Shown: positions 1 through 7,825 of the stretch, piece by piece | Layout of the letters: every line of letters begins with the position of its first letter | How positions within the stretch are numbered: position 1 is the first letter of the stretch | Assembly: GCA_033721415.1 (NCBI GenBank) | Contig: JAWWAH010000001.1 | Location: forward strand, 1-40,242 | Reading direction: 5' to 3' | DNA: 40,242 nucleotides | Origin: JAWWAH01 sp033721415 | GTDB lineage: Bacteria; Patescibacteriota; Minisyncoccia; Spechtbacterales; 2-12-FULL-38-22 | Notes under the pieces: generated by a model | What the model was told of the DNA's origin: nothing | The model's input: the letters and a program-made list of their open reading frames with translations, nothing else | The model's database searches: none | Position numbers and translations under genes: made by a program

Positions 1-347
1 CTGCTATTGAAAAAACCCTTTCAAAACATGAGTCAGGAACAGATGTGTTTGAGGAAGCAGGTAAGACAGTGTTTGGTAATTGGCTTTATATCCCTGCACA
101 GGATAGAAAAATCGCGAAGATCACGTATAAATTACCTTATAATATCTCATCTAATATTTCTTCATATAATCTAAAAATACAAAAACAAAGTGGTTTAACT
201 GCTAACTATTCAGGTTCAATAGAGGAGCTTAATGATAATCTTTCTTTTGATAGTTGTAAGTTTAATGATAACGAAAGATTTACACGTGATTTTAGGTTTA
301 CACAAGATAGCGATAGGAAGATCACATGCAGAATTAGCAATTTATGA
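1..347 (+). CDS. C-terminal end of a DUF4012-like protein (partial)
   Basis: An open frame is already running at the left edge (first full codon at base 3) and ends in TGA at 345-347, so the start lies outside the window. The visible ~114 residues contain FGNWLYIPAQ, then KITYKLPYNI and YNLKIQKQSG. This resembles the beta-rich C-terminus of DUF4012 proteins, which in Patescibacteria are large membrane-anchored extracellular proteins of unknown function (from memory of the family). The stop overlaps the murJ start (ATGA at 344-347), so the two are probably translationally coupled in one operon. A GTG at 45 could be mistaken for a start, but the frame continues upstream. The family assignment is tentative; that it is a real, truncated gene is secure. 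Confidence 0.6.
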   Translation, partial: AIEKTLSKHESGTDVFEEAGKTVFGNWLYIPAQDRKIAKITYKLPYNISSNISSYNLKIQKQSGLTANYSGSIEELNDNLSFDSCKFNDNERFTRDFRFTQDSDRKITCRISNL

Positions 348-2053
348 TAGGGAAAATTTTAAACAAAACAACAACCTCGATTTCTGCAGCAGCATTTATC
401 CTTGGTGGCTCTGTTTTAGTGAGCCGTGTTTTAGGTTTATTAAGAGATAGAATACTAGCTGGAATGTTTGGTGCAGGTACAGAGCTTGATGTTTACTTTT
501 CAGCATTTAGAATTCCAGACCTCATTTATAGCATAATCATAGGGGGTGCTATCTCTTCAGCTTTTATACCTGTTTTTATTTCTCATTTTACAAAAAATGA
601 AAAAGAAGCCTGGAAAGTAGCTGGGTCATTTTTTTATATAGCTGCAATAGGATTATTTGGAATAACCTCGATTGTCTTTTTTGCTATGCCATTGATTGTG
701 CCTCTAGTTGTGCCGGGGTTTGATACAGAAAACCAAGCCATCACCATTACAATGAGTCGGATAATGCTTCTGAGCCCGCTTTTTCTTGGCTTGAGTGCTG
801 TTTTTTCAGGCATACTGCATTCATTTAAGAAGTTTTTTGTTTATTCACTTGCTCCAATTTTTTACAATATAGGTATCATTATTGGAGCAGTATACTTTAC
901 ACCGAAGTTTGGTGTTGAGGGTCTTGCTTGGGGTGTTGCGCTTGGTGCTTTTTTACATATGGCAGTTCAAGCCCCTGTTAGCTTTAGATCAGGATTTCAC
1001 CTTGTATCCATTAAAGATATTTATCATCCAGCAATAAATAGAATACTGAAGTTAATGGCCCCAAGAGCTGTAGGACTTGCTGCTTACCAGGTTAATCTAT
1101 GGGTTATAACAGCCATAGCCTCAACACTTGCTGCAGGGTCTCTAACAGTTTTTACATTAGCTAATAACATACATTACTTACCAATTGGTATAGTGGGGCT
1201 TTCTTTCGCTACAGCCTTGTTTCCAAATCTTTCTCATTCTATATCAGAGGGAAGGTATAAGGAGTATATAGGAGAACTTTCAAGAACCTTAAGAAGCGTT
1301 TTATTTTTAGTTATGCCGATGAGTATACTTTTCTTTGTTTTGCGCGCACATATAGTTCGAGTTGTTCTTGGCACGGGGCAGTTTAGTTGGGAAGACACAA
1401 GGCTTACTGCTGCAGCGCTTGGAGCATTTAGTATAGGAATTTTCGCATATGCTCTTTCGCCAATAATATCAAAAGCTTTTTATGCAAAAGAAAACACAAT
1501 AACACCCGTTATTGCCAGCACCATAGGAATGGTAACCAACGTATTTTTAAGTGTTTTGTTGATCTTTGTTGTATTTCCCAGAGACGGTATTTTGCGAATG
1601 CTTGCCAGATTATTTAAGATAGAGAATCTACCCGATGTTGCGGTTATAGGTCTTCCTGTTGCGTTTTCAATTAGCGGGATAGTATCTATGTTGCTTCTTT
1701 TTTGGTTCTTCTTTAAAGAGGATGAAAGAAATAAGATGCTAGTAAGCGATATGTTGCGGGGGTTTGTTCGAGTATCTGTAGCTAGTCTTGCTGCGGGCGT
1801 TGTGGGATGGTCTACCTTACAAATATTCGCCTATTTCTTGGGTCCGATAGATACATTTATATTAATATTTACACAAGCTGGATTTGCAACTCTTATGGCT
1901 TTTGCAATCTACTTTATTATCGGCTATACCTTGCATTTTGAGGAATTTAGGGTCATTATTTCTATGATAAGAGCAAAGCTAAATAAAGAAGGCATCGAGG
2001 AACAGGCACCCCTTGAGAGGGTTGAGAGCCATGCCGTGGAAGAAGAAATATAG
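344..2053 (+). CDS. murJ: Lipid II flippase MurJ (MviN)
   Basis: 569 residues, mostly hydrophobic, with about 14 predicted membrane helices. The N-terminus carries the MviN/MurJ pattern: SRVLGLLRDRILAGMFG, then DVYFSAFRIPDL and GGAISSAFIPVF. Family knowledge: MurJ flips the peptidoglycan precursor lipid II from the inner to the outer leaflet of the cytoplasmic membrane. Length is slightly above the usual ~510-550 because of a charged cytoplasmic tail (EEQAPLERVESHAVEEEI). The start overlaps the stop of the upstream gene, and lepA follows after 5 nt, so all three are probably cotranscribed. It implies the cell builds its own peptidoglycan wall. Confidence 0.93.
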   Translation: MIGKILNKTTTSISAAAFILGGSVLVSRVLGLLRDRILAGMFGAGTELDVYFSAFRIPDLIYSIIIGGAISSAFIPVFISHFTKNEKEAWKVAGSFFYIAAIGLFGITSIVFFAMPLIVPLVVPGFDTENQAITITMSRIMLLSPLFLGLSAVFSGILHSFKKFFVYSLAPIFYNIGIIIGAVYFTPKFGVEGLAWGVALGAFLHMAVQAPVSFRSGFHLVSIKDIYHPAINRILKLMAPRAVGLAAYQVNLWVITAIASTLAAGSLTVFTLANNIHYLPIGIVGLSFATALFPNLSHSISEGRYKEYIGELSRTLRSVLFLVMPMSILFFVLRAHIVRVVLGTGQFSWEDTRLTAAALGAFSIGIFAYALSPIISKAFYAKENTITPVIASTIGMVTNVFLSVLLIFVVFPRDGILRMLARLFKIENLPDVAVIGLPVAFSISGIVSMLLLFWFFFKEDERNKMLVSDMLRGFVRVSVASLAAGVVGWSTLQIFAYFLGPIDTFILIFTQAGFATLMAFAIYFIIGYTLHFEEFRVIISMIRAKLNKEGIEEQAPLERVESHAVEEEI

Positions 2054-2058
2054 CAATT

Positions 2059-3855
2059 ATGAAATCTATAAGAAACTTTGTAATCATCGCACATATAGAT
2101 CATGGTAAGTCCACACTAGCGGACCGCTTTTTAGAGTTGACCCACAGTATAGAAAAGAGAAAAATGCAGGAACAATATTTGGATCAGATGGATCTTGAAC
2201 GCGAAAGAGGAATAACTATAAAGATGCAACCGGTTACAATGCGTTATGAAGACGGAGGAGAGGATTACACATTAAATCTAATAGATACCCCAGGACACGT
2301 TGATTTTTCTTATGAAGTATCTCGTTCACTTGCTGCGGTAGAGGGAGCTATACTTCTTGTTGATGCAACAAATGGGATACAGGCGCAAACAGTAGCTCAT
2401 CTCTCTGTTGCTATAGAACAAGGATTGAAGATAATTCCCGCTATAAATAAAATAGACTTACCCCAAGCACAGGTAAAAGAGGTAGAAGAAGAGATTTTGA
2501 GCTTACTAATATCAATGGATTGTGATGTCAATGAGATATATAAAATATCGGCAAAAACAGGAGAGGGCATAGAAGACTTGCTTCAGGGAGTTATAAAAGA
2601 AGTTCCTAAACCAGAACACAAGCCCGATGAACCATTGCGAGCATTAATCTTTGATTCTATTTATGATGATTTCCGTGGGGTTATATCTTACGCTAGGATT
2701 AAAGAAGGAAAAATCAAAGGAACTGATAAAATATATTTTATGGGTTCCAAAGAAAAATCTGAAGCCAAAGAGGTGGGTATTTTTACTCCACAATACAAAA
2801 AGAAAGAAGTTTTGGAATCGGGCGATATCGGATATATTGTAAGTGGGACAAAAGAGATTGAGACTGCGGGTATAGGGGACACAATAACATTTCAGGAAGA
2901 GAAGCGGCGTGCCGAATCTCCAATACCAGGATATAGACAACCACAAGCTGTTGTATTTTCTACCATATTTCCAACGTCCGATAGCAATTATGATGATCTT
3001 AGGGATGCCTTCGATAAATTAAAACTCAATGATGCTTCTTTATATTTTGAGCCCGAACATTCTGCTGTCTTAGGGCGAGGATTAAAAGCGGGATTCTTGG
3101 GCATGTTGCACATGGAAATAATTCTAGAACGTTTAGAGAGAGAGCATGATCTTGAGCTAATAGTTACAGCACCGTCTGTCGCATATGATGTTAAGCTTAC
3201 TTCTGGTGAATCTGAAACTGTTTTCACCCCCTCGCAATATCCTGATCCCTCAACAATAGAGGAGGTTAAGGAGCCATGGGTGCATCTTAAAATAATAGTA
3301 TCACCAGATTATATGAATAACGTTATGAGTCTGCTTAAAACTATTAGAGGCGAATATAAAGATACAGAATATATAGGAACAGGACGTTTGCGTATTAATT
3401 ATGAAACTCCTTTGGCAGAAATAATCTCTGATTTTTACGATAATCTAAAAAACGTAACTTCTGGATTTGGGTCGATGGCATATGAGTTTATAGATAAAAG
3501 AGAAGTTGATCTTGTAAAATTGGACATCTTGTTAGCCGGTGATGAGGTACCAGCTTTAGCACGGCTTGTTCCCAAGGATGAGGCTGACAAGAGCGGTAGA
3601 AAATTAGTGGAAAAAATAAAAAAAGTTCTTCCACCAGAGCAATTTGCTGTAGCGATACAAGCAGCAATAGGGGGTAAGATAATTGCAAGAGAAACAAAAA
3701 GCGCCTTAAGAAAAGACGTTACCGCAGGAATGTATGGCGGAGATTATACTAGAAAACGAAAACTGCTTGAAAAGCAGAAAAAAGGAAAGAAAAGAATGAA
3801 AAAGGAAGGGAGTGTAGATTTGGACACAGATACAATGATGAAAATATTTCAATAA
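2059..3855 (+). CDS. lepA: Elongation factor 4 (LepA), back-translocating GTPase
   Basis: 598 residues, the normal LepA length. GTPase motifs are intact: G1 AHIDHGKST at residues 11-19, G3 DTPGHVDF near residue 75, G4 NKIDLP and G5 SAKTGEG. The C-terminal half carries the LepA-specific sequence GFLGMLHMEI and the basic tail GDYTRKRKLLEKQKKGKKRMK, which separates it from EF-G. Family knowledge: LepA binds ribosomes and affects translocation and initiation, and is non-essential in many bacteria. It starts 5 nt after murJ and is followed by a strong terminator shared with the convergent ftsB-like gene. Confidence 0.95.
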   Translation: MKSIRNFVIIAHIDHGKSTLADRFLELTHSIEKRKMQEQYLDQMDLERERGITIKMQPVTMRYEDGGEDYTLNLIDTPGHVDFSYEVSRSLAAVEGAILLVDATNGIQAQTVAHLSVAIEQGLKIIPAINKIDLPQAQVKEVEEEILSLLISMDCDVNEIYKISAKTGEGIEDLLQGVIKEVPKPEHKPDEPLRALIFDSIYDDFRGVISYARIKEGKIKGTDKIYFMGSKEKSEAKEVGIFTPQYKKKEVLESGDIGYIVSGTKEIETAGIGDTITFQEEKRRAESPIPGYRQPQAVVFSTIFPTSDSNYDDLRDAFDKLKLNDASLYFEPEHSAVLGRGLKAGFLGMLHMEIILERLEREHDLELIVTAPSVAYDVKLTSGESETVFTPSQYPDPSTIEEVKEPWVHLKIIVSPDYMNNVMSLLKTIRGEYKDTEYIGTGRLRINYETPLAEIISDFYDNLKNVTSGFGSMAYEFIDKREVDLVKLDILLAGDEVPALARLVPKDEADKSGRKLVEKIKKVLPPEQFAVAIQAAIGGKIIARETKSALRKDVTAGMYGGDYTRKRKLLEKQKKGKKRMKKEGSVDLDTDTMMKIFQ

Positions 3856-3863
3856 ATATATCT

Positions 3864-3897
3864 AATCTAAAAACCGCCAACTGGCGGTTTTTAGATT
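3864..3897. terminator. Bidirectional terminator, lepA / ftsB-like gene
   Basis: A hairpin with AAAACCGCCA and TGGCGGTTTT arms is extended by AATCT/AGATT, giving A/T tails on both sides. It lies between two convergent stops, and the minus-strand stop at 3896-3898 overlaps it. It should terminate both genes. Confidence 0.85.
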
Positions 3898-4264
3898 ATT
3901 TGAATATGTTCACTATCTTTTGCCAAAAAGATAAATCCTCTTTTTGAGGCGTTTTCTCCTCTGTTACTTCTTCAATAGTTTCTTCATCAGGAGGTAAGAT
4001 TACAACAACATGCTCATCTTCTTTTTTGAGGTTAAGTCTTTGCCTGGCCTCCCTGTCTATAGTTTCAGGATTCTTGAAAGATTCTATTTGGGCTTTTAAT
4101 TTACTATTTTCCTCTTCGATTCTGGTTAATTCTTCGTCTAGTGCATTAATATCTCCATACAGTTCATTGTGCTTTTGGGTTTTAGTCACTATCCCAAAAC
4201 CCAAAACCCCAATAAATCCTATTAGTATTGCAGGCAATATATATGCTGAAAAAATATTACGCAT
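3896..4264 (-). CDS. FtsB/DivIC-like septum formation initiator
   Basis: 122 residues: a short N-terminal cytoplasmic part, one membrane helix at ~8-26 (ILPAILIGFIGVLGFGIVT), a coiled coil at ~35-65 rich in Glu/Lys/Leu, then the family-like segment NPETIDREARQRLNL. This layout matches the FtsB/DivIC family, bitopic divisome proteins that work with FtsL and FtsQ. The C-terminal extension is acidic and ends in FWQKIVNIF, a tail often seen in Patescibacteria members (from memory). It is a single-gene unit between a shared terminator and a divergently transcribed small ORF. FtsL could share this layout, so no symbol is given. Confidence 0.75.
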   Translation of the reverse strand: MRNIFSAYILPAILIGFIGVLGFGIVTKTQKHNELYGDINALDEELTRIEEENSKLKAQIESFKNPETIDREARQRLNLKKEDEHVVVILPPDEETIEEVTEEKTPQKEDLSFWQKIVNIFK

Positions 4265-4292
4265 TGAAATCTAGTATTTAAAAGTCTATAAT
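4264..4292 (+). promoter_or_regulatory. Promoter for the 36-aa membrane ORF
   Basis: TTGAAA at 4264-4269, a 17-nt spacer and TATAAT at 4287-4292. The -35 overlaps the start codon of the divergent ftsB-like gene. A second TATAAT at 4310-4315 lies 9 nt before the ATG and could give a nearly leaderless transcript. Confidence 0.65.
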
Positions 4293-4324
4293 GTAAAAAG
4301 AGAAATTAATATAATTCTTTAATC

Positions 4325-4435
4325 ATGTTAACTCCCAAAAAGAAGAAAAAGCTTCAGAAAGCAGGACAAATAGTTGTTATAACTTTTGCAGCTCTTAGCT
4401 TGATATTTACTTTAATTTTACCATTATTCTCCTAA
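4325..4435 (+). CDS. Tiny single-pass membrane protein, 36 aa
   Basis: An ATG-initiated 36-codon ORF with a basic head (TPKKKKKLQKAGQ, residues 3-15) and one hydrophobic helix (residues 16-35). It lies between a good promoter (TTGAAA-17-TATAAT) and a 10-bp terminator hairpin, so it has a complete transcription unit despite its size. No Shine-Dalgarno is seen. The Lys-rich head and single helix predict a cytoplasmic N-terminus. I do not recognise a family; small basic-head helices of this sort recur in Firmicutes and Patescibacteria. The context makes it more likely real than chance. Confidence 0.55.
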   Translation: MLTPKKKKKLQKAGQIVVITFAALSLIFTLILPLFS

Positions 4436-4470
4436 ACTGATAAATTTTTATTAGTGGAATAGGCAAATAA

Positions 4471-4496
4471 AAAGCTCCGTATTAATACGGAGCTTT
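4471..4496. terminator. Terminator between convergent genes
   Basis: AAAGCTCCGT and ACGGAGCTTT are perfect 10-bp arms around ATTAAT, with A/T-rich flanks. It sits between the 36-aa ORF (plus) and the 4503-5012 gene (minus), and can serve both. Confidence 0.8.
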
Positions 4497-4502
4497 GTCC
4501 TT

Positions 4503-5012
4503 TTATGTGTAATGTGCAAGATTGTAGCCATTTTTTAGGTAGGTTGTGCTATCGAATTTTTCACCGAAAAGATTTCCGATTGAGTATGCGCCTTCGCGAC
4601 ATTCATCGATGTATTGAGGTTGGTTTCGCATTAGTCTCGGGATTCTCATCATATTGGGTATGAATATTGTACAGTTTTCTATATCATAATCCTTGTAAAA
4701 GTGTGTACAAGAGATATTTTTCGGCGTAAAGAACCTTTTTGCAGCTATCAGCATATAGAAATCATCTATAGGTACCGAAAAGCAAATAGCGTTAATTTTT
4801 TTACCGGGATAATTTTCTACCAAAGGTACCGCCTTTGCTCTTCCGAAACCAAGCTTTTTATAATGATCTCCCGGTTCCCAGATAACAAATGTTCTTTTCA
4901 GATTATAGATCCATACAGGAGTAATTCTTTCTGTATTCGGAGCCAGGGATTCTCTAATAGTTTTATTCATCATGCTTCCGTATGCTATAACTTTCTTCAT
5001 GGGACCCTGCAT
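4503..5012 (-). CDS. Gamma-glutamylcyclotransferase-like (AIG2/GGCT fold) protein
   Basis: 169 residues. The N-terminal VIAYGSMM (residues 8-15) matches the YGS-type substrate-binding loop of the GGCT/AIG2 fold. Family knowledge: members cyclise gamma-glutamyl groups or act on related amides, but many have unknown substrates. The start at 5012 is favoured over Met5 because a near-perfect Shine-Dalgarno (AGGAGGTGATC) sits just upstream. It has its own promoter (TTGACA-16-TATAAT) and terminator, so it is monocistronic. The catalytic Glu of true GGCTs cannot be placed with confidence, so the reaction is unassigned. Confidence 0.6.
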   Translation of the reverse strand: MQGPMKKVIAYGSMMNKTIRESLAPNTERITPVWIYNLKRTFVIWEPGDHYKKLGFGRAKAVPLVENYPGKKINAICFSVPIDDFYMLIAAKRFFTPKNISCTHFYKDYDIENCTIFIPNMMRIPRLMRNQPQYIDECREGAYSIGNLFGEKFDSTTYLKNGYNLAHYT

Positions 5013-5043
5013 CTTTGATCACCTCCTCTGAGTGTTTAAGGAA

Positions 5044-5071
5044 ATTATATTATACTGGCTAATGTTGTCAA
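5044..5071 (-). promoter_or_regulatory. Consensus promoter for the GGCT-like gene
   Basis: On the minus strand TTGACA (5066-5071), a 16-nt spacer and TATAAT (5044-5049). An overlapping TATAAT lies at 5049-5054. This is the best match to the sigma-70 consensus in the window and fits the strong Shine-Dalgarno downstream. Confidence 0.8.
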
Positions 5072-5076
5072 ATATA

Positions 5077-5106
5077 ATAAAAGCACGGCTTGCCGCGCTT
5101 TTATTA
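5077..5106 (-). terminator. Terminator of the GT39-type gene
   Basis: Arms AAAAGC.CGG and CCG.GCTTTT with one mismatch, followed on the minus strand by TTTTATTAT. It lies just past the stop of the minus-strand 5126-6868 gene and upstream of the next minus promoter. Confidence 0.7.
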
Positions 5107-5125
5107 TGAAGGTGTGTTTTTTTAT

Positions 5126-6868
5126 TTATTCAACTCTGTAAATCCATATATATTCTAAATCAAGCTCTACTCCCTGAGGATAAAAATTCCTAAGTTGGTT
5201 TTTTACTTCTTCTGTAGCGCTTAGTGGCGCAAAAACAGCATTGTCAACCGACAAGGGAAGCTGTTCGGGGTATATGTATGTTGTGTTTTTTATATCAGTA
5301 TTATGCGTTCTTTGTATAAAGAGAGTTGTGTTTGCGGAAATTGGTAATTTATTTTTATCGCCCGGTGCAGGTGCGTCTTCATATGGCAGAGTGTTGTCTG
5401 TGCAATTATCGCATAAAACAACTGCTTCCGGATATGTAACAGGAATTCCGTTATCGTTTATTATTAAATATTTTTGTGCAGAGTCTTCTGTGTTGAAGTA
5501 TTTTCCTATTTCTACAGAATTTTTAGCAAAAGCATCTTTAACCTCATCTTTTCTTCCCCACTCTGCAAAATAATGCGTAAACTGGAAGGAAGATATAAGC
5601 AACAGTATTATAAGAGCAGTACCGAATATAAATGGCCAGACCTCCTCACGATGATGCTTATGAGGAAAGATTAATCTTACTATGTATAAAAATCCTAACC
5701 CTGCGTAAATAAATACAAATGGCATTAACCCTATAGCGCGAAGAGCATGGGGTATTCCTTCTGTGGCAAGCGCTGCAGGGAGCACCATTAAGTTAAGTCC
5801 TCCAAAAAGAGTTAAGTGAACTACAATCGAATTCCAGTTTTTTCTCTTAAATCCTCCACCGATAGCTATAAAAGAATATAATACTCCGAATAAAAACATT
5901 ATAGCCACAGGTAGCATTAATCCAGGATCTTCGGAAAAATTATGTCTCCAGTTGCTATCACCGACAAAGAATAGCATTTGCACATGAGCCCCTAGGTTTT
6001 TCAGAAAGGCTATCATTGGCTCGGCTTTATCAAAAACAGATATTCCAGTTGCCCGCGACATGAAGTGCTCGGGATTTTTATAGAAGTAGCTCAGCATAGG
6101 TGCCATCGTCGCTATCATTACTATAAACATATTGTCTACCTTCCACCAGCCATCTTTTATGTAAGATTTTTCAAAGAAGCTAAGGTTAATTTTTGGCTTA
6201 GTTTCTAAAATATAGCCAATGAAAGCTATGGTAACTATTCCAAACGGTATTATTAGAGCTGCTCTAAAAGCTGTATATGTATAGAATCCAAGACCCCATG
6301 TTATACCAGCAAATACAGATGGCCAGAATTTTTTTGTTCGCAGAGTTTTAAAAGTCCAATACAACCCAAAAGATAATAGAAGTGGCACCATTATTGCTCG
6401 AAAACCTATTCTAGAAAAGTTAACGTGCCAAAAACTAAGAGCAAGGAATCCCGAGGAGAGAAGCGCTGCTGTTTCTATTCCTATCTGAGAGAGTTTAATT
6501 TTTAAATTATGTCCGTTGTCGTTTGTTGCGTATCGCAACATTTCTTTCGTTGCAAGATAAGTTCCAATAATTGTTAATGTACCCATAAGCGCTCCAGGGA
6601 ATTTAAGCGCGTATACACTTATTCCAAATAACTTATAAGACCACGCTATAATCCATATATATAAACCTTCGCGACCATTATTTTCAGGATAAAATAGTTT
6701 ATATTCTCCAGTGAGTAGAGTTTCTATTGCATCGTTAGCATTTTTTGCTTCATCAGGATAGATTCCAGGTGGAATTTCAGATAAATGCCAAAATCGAAAA
6801 AATACACCAAATGCAATTACGAACAAGAGAACCAAATATATCCAGTGATTTTTTAGAAATTTTATCAT
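5126..6868 (-). CDS. GT39/ArnT-like membrane glycosyltransferase
   Basis: About 580 residues with 10 or more membrane helices in the N-terminal two-thirds and a soluble C-terminal domain. The first extracytoplasmic loop has EIPPGIYPDEAKNAND, the acidic loop position expected in PMT/ArnT-type (GT-C fold) enzymes. Family knowledge: these transfer a sugar from a polyprenyl-phosphate donor to protein or lipid on the outer face of the membrane. There are two candidate starts, 6874 and 6868. The TATAAT box is only 2 nt from 6874, so a leaderless mRNA would start near 6868, and I chose Met3. Its acceptor is unknown; surface protein glycosylation is plausible. Confidence 0.75.
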   Translation of the reverse strand: MIKFLKNHWIYLVLLFVIAFGVFFRFWHLSEIPPGIYPDEAKNANDAIETLLTGEYKLFYPENNGREGLYIWIIAWSYKLFGISVYALKFPGALMGTLTIIGTYLATKEMLRYATNDNGHNLKIKLSQIGIETAALLSSGFLALSFWHVNFSRIGFRAIMVPLLLSFGLYWTFKTLRTKKFWPSVFAGITWGLGFYTYTAFRAALIIPFGIVTIAFIGYILETKPKINLSFFEKSYIKDGWWKVDNMFIVMIATMAPMLSYFYKNPEHFMSRATGISVFDKAEPMIAFLKNLGAHVQMLFFVGDSNWRHNFSEDPGLMLPVAIMFLFGVLYSFIAIGGGFKRKNWNSIVVHLTLFGGLNLMVLPAALATEGIPHALRAIGLMPFVFIYAGLGFLYIVRLIFPHKHHREEVWPFIFGTALIILLLISSFQFTHYFAEWGRKDEVKDAFAKNSVEIGKYFNTEDSAQKYLIINDNGIPVTYPEAVVLCDNCTDNTLPYEDAPAPGDKNKLPISANTTLFIQRTHNTDIKNTTYIYPEQLPLSVDNAVFAPLSATEEVKNQLRNFYPQGVELDLEYIWIYRVE

Positions 6869-6876
6869 ATGCATTT

Positions 6877-6885
6877 ATTATAGCA
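6877..6885 (-). promoter_or_regulatory. Extended -10 promoter of the GT39-type gene
   Basis: TGCTATAAT on the minus strand; no good -35. The predicted transcript start falls at about 6869-6870, directly at the second ATG (6868), implying leaderless translation. Confidence 0.6.
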
Positions 6886-6911
6886 CCTCAAAGCTTCAAT
6901 AATTGAAAATT

Positions 6912-6940
6912 TTTACACAATTTGATATCTTATGTATAGC
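6912..6940 (+). promoter_or_regulatory. Promoter of the zinc-ribbon gene
   Basis: TTTACA (6912-6917), a 17-nt spacer and TATAGC (6935-6940). The predicted start near 6946 is downstream of the TTG at 6903, which supports the GTG start at 6963. Confidence 0.5.
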
Positions 6941-6962
6941 TCTTAACAACAAGGAGAATCAA

Positions 6963-7469
6963 GTGAAAAAGAAACTAGAAACTCCAAAAGCAATTAAAGA
7001 AGCATTCCAAAAGCTAGATGATTTAAATACTTCTCCTAAGGAGTATAGTATAAACACCAATTTTGGGTACTGCTGTGTCTGTAGAGATGCTACTGAATAT
7101 CACCTTGAAATAGGACACATAAGAACACCAACAGTTGTTACCTGTTTTGGTTGCAAGCGTTCTTTTAAAGAATCCACCCTACTTAGAAGTATAAGAGTTA
7201 TGTACACCACTAGAATGGGTACAACTTCTGCAGAGTATGTTATAGATACTCGGAATCCACATGTAATTAGAATGATTCCCCAAGAAGCACAAGACAAACT
7301 CAAGGAGATACTCTCTCGTAAAGGTCAGCGTAAATTGCTTTCAGAGCTCTTAGCAAGAAAGCATATGGATGCAAAAAACGAAACTGAAAATTTATGTAAT
7401 CAGCTTGCTGAAGCTGAGGCTCTGCTTCTGGAATTAGAGACACTGCATACCGAATTCGTTATCAATTGA
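6963..7469 (+). CDS. Zinc-ribbon protein of unknown function
   Basis: 168 residues from GTG 6963, which has AAGGAG 6 nt upstream; a longer TTG start at 6903 would lie ahead of the predicted promoter start. Residues ~36-70 carry CCVC and CFGC, two CxxC knuckles about 28 residues apart with His between them, consistent with a treble-clef or ribbon zinc site. The C-terminal third (about residue 120 onward) is a charged helix, probably a coiled coil. I do not recognise the family. It is a monocistronic unit with its own promoter and terminator. Nucleic-acid binding is a reasonable guess from the zinc ribbon but is not shown. Confidence 0.65.
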   Translation: MKKKLETPKAIKEAFQKLDDLNTSPKEYSINTNFGYCCVCRDATEYHLEIGHIRTPTVVTCFGCKRSFKESTLLRSIRVMYTTRMGTTSAEYVIDTRNPHVIRMIPQEAQDKLKEILSRKGQRKLLSELLARKHMDAKNETENLCNQLAEAEALLLELETLHTEFVIN

Positions 7470-7507
7470 AAATTAGAGTGTAGTAAATATTTTGAGTAGT
7501 ACATTAC

Positions 7508-7532
7508 AAAAAACCGCCATTTGGCGGTTTTT
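7508..7532. terminator. Terminator after the zinc-ribbon gene
   Basis: AAAAACCGCCA and TGGCGGTTTTT arms around a short loop. It has A/T tails on both strands, so it can also stop the minus-strand tRNA-Thr transcript, whose 3' end is 3 nt away. The arms closely resemble the lepA terminator at 3864. Confidence 0.85.
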
Positions 7533-7535
7533 GCT

Positions 7536-7612
7536 TGGAGCCACCTCCGAGATTCGAACTCGGGACCTACGCGTTACGAGTGCGTCGCTCTAGCCAACTG
7601 AGCTAAGGTGGC
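7536..7612 (-). tRNA. tRNA-Thr (anticodon CGT), CCA encoded
   Basis: On the minus strand a full cloverleaf is visible. The acceptor GCCACCT/AGGTGGC is perfect, the D-stem is GCTC/GAGC, the anticodon loop is CTCGTAA (anticodon CGT, codon ACG), and the T-arm is CCGAG-TTCGAAT-CTCGG. Discriminator T is followed by an encoded CCA (7536-7538). The anticodon stem is ACGCA/CGCGT, with an A31-C39 mismatch at the loop end. In contrast, the tRNA-Gln gene at 26507 does not encode CCA. Confidence 0.95.
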
Positions 7613-7654
7613 ATTTATAGCTGATTATTAATCACTTTTTTGGATTACAGAAGA

Positions 7655-7716
7655 GCGCCACTCTAGCCCCAGTCGGAGGCTGGTCCGCCTCGGGCGGAAA
7701 CTGAGCTAAGGTGGCA
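7655..7716 (-). pseudogene. Broken tRNA-Thr 5' half with a 30-nt twin-hairpin insert
   Basis: Upstream of tRNA-Thr on the minus strand, a second copy of its 5' end is present: GCCACCTTAGCTCAGTT, then 30 extra nt, then GGCTAGAG. The insert (7669-7698) sits exactly where the intact tRNA reads AGTT|GGCTA, in the D-loop. It is two adjacent 15-nt hairpins, each with a 6-bp stem and 3-nt loop (7669-7683 and 7684-7698). After the D-arm the copy continues ~20 nt (TGGCGCTCTTCTGTAATCC) and then loses all similarity, with no T-arm or 3' acceptor. The residual loop CTTCTGTAA might derive from a Thr(TGT) gene; that is a guess. Confidence 0.75.
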
Positions 7717-7758
7717 TTATATTAAAAATATAGCATAGTTATACCTCTGGATAAATAG

Positions 7759-7786
7759 TTGACACAAACTTGCTCGATGATACTAT
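7759..7786 (+). promoter_or_regulatory. Promoter of the 126-aa unknown gene
   Basis: TTGACA (7759-7764), a 16-nt spacer and TACTAT (7781-7786) preceded by TGA, giving an extended -10. It leaves a ~33-nt leader carrying a strong Shine-Dalgarno. With this promoter, the 7470-7825 gap is fully accounted for by the terminator, tRNA-Thr and the tRNA fragment. Confidence 0.75.
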
Positions 7787-7825
7787 GAACACAAGTTCTT
7801 TTACCTACACAGGAGGGGGTGTAAA

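Noticed and set aside
7655..7716. The tRNA copy considered as a working tRNA with an intron.
   Set aside because: It has no T-arm, 3' acceptor or complete anticodon stem; the insert lies in the D-loop, which is not a known bacterial intron site.
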